A stretch of DNA of 24,539 bases, taken from JBAPRR01 sp049281195 (GTDB taxonomy: Bacteria; Actinomycetota; Acidimicrobiia; Acidimicrobiales; CAVXTF01). Below the pieces are notes generated by a model. It was given only the letters and a program-made list of their open reading frames with translations, searched no databases and was not told the origin of the DNA. A program made the position numbers and the translations under genes. Location of the stretch: NCBI GenBank assembly GCA_049281195.1, contig JBAPRR010000273.1:1-24539 (forward strand), in the 5' to 3' direction. This document shows positions 22,813 through 24,539 of this stretch, in pieces; position 1 is the first letter of the stretch, and each line of letters begins with the position of its first letter.

Positions 22813-23571
22813 ATGGATATCTCGACTCACATCGACGCACTGGAGCAACAAGGCCAACTCCTCGGGGATGCCGCGCAACGAAACAGTCTCGACGCCGCGC
22901 TTCCCCCCTGTCCGGACTGGCAACTCAGGGATCTGCTCAATCACATCGTTGATGTGAACCGCTGGGCCGCGTCGTATGTGTCGAGCGGGCGATCCGAGCC
23001 GATGTCCGAAGCTGAAGAAAACGAGTTCTTCTCCGCCGACAGGCCCGCGGACGCAAACCTTGTCGATTGGTTCCGTGAGGGCCACCGGTCCCTGATCGGA
23101 GCACTGCGGGCCGCACCGGACGATCTGGCTTGCTGGAAATTTCTTCCCGCGCCGTCGCCGCTCGCATTCTGGGCACGCCGTCAGGCGCACGAGACCACGG
23201 TTCACCGCTACGACGCGGAATCGGCAACCGGGGACTTCTCGCCGATCGATCCTCTGCTTGCGGCCGACGGTGTCGACGAGCTGTTCCGAGGATTCGCGGC
23301 CCGTGGCAACAAACTCCTGAGAGATCCCGAGCGTTGCATGTCGGTAACTGCCACCGACACCGGCGACAGATGGCATGTCACCCTCGGCCCGGAGACGGTG
23401 TCGATCTCCGGGGCAGAAGTTCCCACCGTTGCCGAATGCCGAGTCAGCGGTAGGGCCGAGGATCTCTACTTCGGACTGTGGAACCGGGTGCCGACGACGC
23501 GACTACACGTCGACGGCGATCCCGATGTGCTCGCCGGCTTCTGCGACAGCCTCAGGGTCCGCTGGAGCTGA
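22813..23571 (+). CDS. Maleylpyruvate isomerase-family mycothiol-dependent protein (DinB-like fold)
   Basis: A 252-residue protein with the N-terminal four-helix metal-binding domain and C-terminal domain of mycothiol-dependent maleylpyruvate isomerase. Expected metal ligands are His44 (DLLNHIVDV) and His126 with Glu127/His131 in RRQAHETTVHRYDAE. Pro-Asp-Trp at 34-36 (CPDWQLRDL) is a family signature. The C-terminal half (about 165-252) ends with the RLHVDGDPDVLAGF segment that resembles a sterol-carrier-like fold. Members isomerise, conjugate or otherwise act with mycothiol, but many are of unknown reaction. It follows the thiolase-fold gene by 10 bases and is probably in the same operon. 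Ribosome binding site is weak. Confidence 0.87.
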   Translation: MDISTHIDALEQQGQLLGDAAQRNSLDAALPPCPDWQLRDLLNHIVDVNRWAASYVSSGRSEPMSEAEENEFFSADRPADANLVDWFREGHRSLIGALRAAPDDLACWKFLPAPSPLAFWARRQAHETTVHRYDAESATGDFSPIDPLLAADGVDELFRGFAARGNKLLRDPERCMSVTATDTGDRWHVTLGPETVSISGAEVPTVAECRVSGRAEDLYFGLWNRVPTTRLHVDGDPDVLAGFCDSLRVRWS

Positions 23572-23604
23572 AGTCGGCCTCGCGAACCATTGCGACAGAG
23601 TCGA

Positions 23605-24513
23605 TCACGGCAGACCTAATAGGAAGTCGACGAGTCCGCCGAAATAGGTCTCCTGATCGTCGTACAGCGCCAGGTGACTTCCCTCCGGGCAATAGAGATA
23701 GCGCCCCCTCGGCAGCAGCCCCGCCATCATCTCCATGTGAGCGGGATCCATGGTGTCGTATCGCGCGCCGATCACAAGCGTCGGAACCAAGATGTTGTGA
23801 AGATCCCCCACGCGGTCCCACTTGGCCAGCTTGGCGTCCTCGCTCATTCCGAGCTCGCTCGGGCCTTGCATCGGCACATAGATGTTCTGGTTGATATGAG
23901 CGAAGGCGCGTTGAACAGGATCAGGCCAGTCCGCTCCCGGCATCCGCAGGGAGTGCTGCTCGTAGAAGTGAGGCAGAAGAAGTTCCATGTAACGGGGATT
24001 CTCGATGTCCCCGGCCGCTTCGAGAGCTTTTACCTCCGCGAGAACCTCCTGATCCATCGCAGGCATCAGGACCTGTTCGGCATAGGCCGTGTACGCCGGA
24101 GCACTGGCCATCATGTTCGAGATGACCAGGCCGCGAAGATGTTCCTGATGGGCGAGGGCGTACTCCATCGCAAGGATCCCGCCCCACGACTGGCCATACA
24201 GAACGAAGTTGTCCTGGTTTAGACCCAAAGCGGAACGCACCTGCTCCACTTCGTCGACGAAACGATCCAGTTCCCAGAGAGACGCAATGTCCGGTTGGTC
24301 GCTCCGACCCGAACCGAGCTGGTCGTAGTAGTAGTACTCGACTCCGGCCGCGGGCAGGTAGCTGTCACACGCCTCGAGGTATTCGTGCGTACAACCGGGT
24401 CCGCCATGAAGCAGGAGCACTTTCAGATCAGGATTGTTCCCGACCCTTTTCGTCCATACCGAAAACTGTCCGAACTCAGTGGAGATCCGGACGCGAACCG
24501 AGCCACCGCTCAA
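23605..24513 (-). CDS. Proline iminopeptidase-family alpha/beta hydrolase
   Basis: A 302-residue alpha/beta hydrolase of the peptidase S33 type. HGGPG (36-40) forms the oxyanion hole, YYYDQLGSGRSDQP (61-74) is the family-specific strand, Ser109 is the nucleophile in GQSWGG (107-112), and the triad is completed by Asp253 (RYDTMDP) and His280 (PEGSHL). Cytoplasmic, no signal peptide. Members remove N-terminal proline from peptides or hydrolyse amides and esters; the exact activity is not decided. The start is TTG at 24513, with AAGGAT four bases upstream; the window ends 26 bases later. Convergent with the mycothiol-dependent gene across 33 bases that hold no clear terminator. Confidence 0.9.
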   Translation of the reverse strand: MSGGSVRVRISTEFGQFSVWTKRVGNNPDLKVLLLHGGPGCTHEYLEACDSYLPAAGVEYYYYDQLGSGRSDQPDIASLWELDRFVDEVEQVRSALGLNQDNFVLYGQSWGGILAMEYALAHQEHLRGLVISNMMASAPAYTAYAEQVLMPAMDQEVLAEVKALEAAGDIENPRYMELLLPHFYEQHSLRMPGADWPDPVQRAFAHINQNIYVPMQGPSELGMSEDAKLAKWDRVGDLHNILVPTLVIGARYDTMDPAHMEMMAGLLPRGRYLYCPEGSHLALYDDQETYFGGLVDFLLGLP

Positions 24514-24539
24514 GCGATCCTTACGAGTCGAGTAATCCA

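Noticed and set aside
1..24539. Phage, defence-system or toxin-antitoxin island
   Set aside because: No nuclease, integrase, structural phage gene, methyltransferase or toxin-antitoxin pair was recognised in any frame read.

Overview
The window is GC-rich, densely coding bacterial DNA. Two genes point to an actinobacterium that makes mycothiol: a close match to S-(hydroxymethyl)mycothiol dehydrogenase (17683-18789) and a mycothiol-dependent maleylpyruvate isomerase-fold protein (22813-23571). TetR, LLM-oxidoreductase, Rieske, P450, DUF35 and DUF1707/PspC genes fit the same phylum. I cannot place it further. I saw no tRNA, rRNA, insertion sequence, integrase or CRISPR array, and no gene-free stretch longer than about 200 bases.

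Left part (1-10813), catabolic cluster. The window opens inside a cytochrome P450 read leftward, diverging from an alpha/beta hydrolase. A leftward operon follows from about 5064 to 1059: ACMSD-like amidohydrolase, SDR, KshA-like Rieske oxygenase, TetR regulator. Its genes overlap or nearly abut, and a TTGACA-17-CATTTT promoter precedes it. Divergent from it runs a rightward operon: a hydroxysteroid-dehydrogenase-like SDR, an LLM flavin/F420 oxidoreductase and a two-domain VOC protein. A leftward NIPSNAP gene and a rightward LLM oxidoreductase/acyl-CoA synthetase pair complete the block. Together these look like a route that hydroxylates, oxidises, CoA-activates and cleaves a cyclic (terpenoid, steroid or aromatic) substrate. 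The substrate cannot be named from sequence.

Middle (10752-14557), envelope/signalling block. A small secreted protein, a LuxR-type response regulator and a PspC-domain membrane histidine kinase run leftward. Divergent from them are a small PspC membrane protein and a DUF1707 membrane protein. The arrangement recalls LiaFSR-type envelope-stress systems of actinobacteria.

Right part (14591-24539). A GH4 glycosidase diverges from a P450-ferredoxin pair across a perfect 11+6+11 inverted repeat. mscR follows the ferredoxin, which suggests a P450 whose reaction releases formaldehyde (demethylation) beside its detoxification enzyme. After a repeat-rich convergent gap come two leftward exported proteins: a Hip1/TAP-like serine peptidase lipoprotein and a COG4315-type lipoprotein. 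A rightward operon follows: DUF35 protein, thiolase-fold protein without the usual catalytic His (Ltp2/ChsH2-like aldolase candidate) and the mycothiol-dependent isomerase-fold protein. A leftward proline-iminopeptidase-family hydrolase closes the window.

The most unusual items are the 28-bp operator-like palindrome, the P450/ferredoxin/mscR arrangement, the noncanonical thiolase-DUF35 pair, the internally duplicated VOC protein and the TGATCA ladder next to a 9-bp minisatellite.
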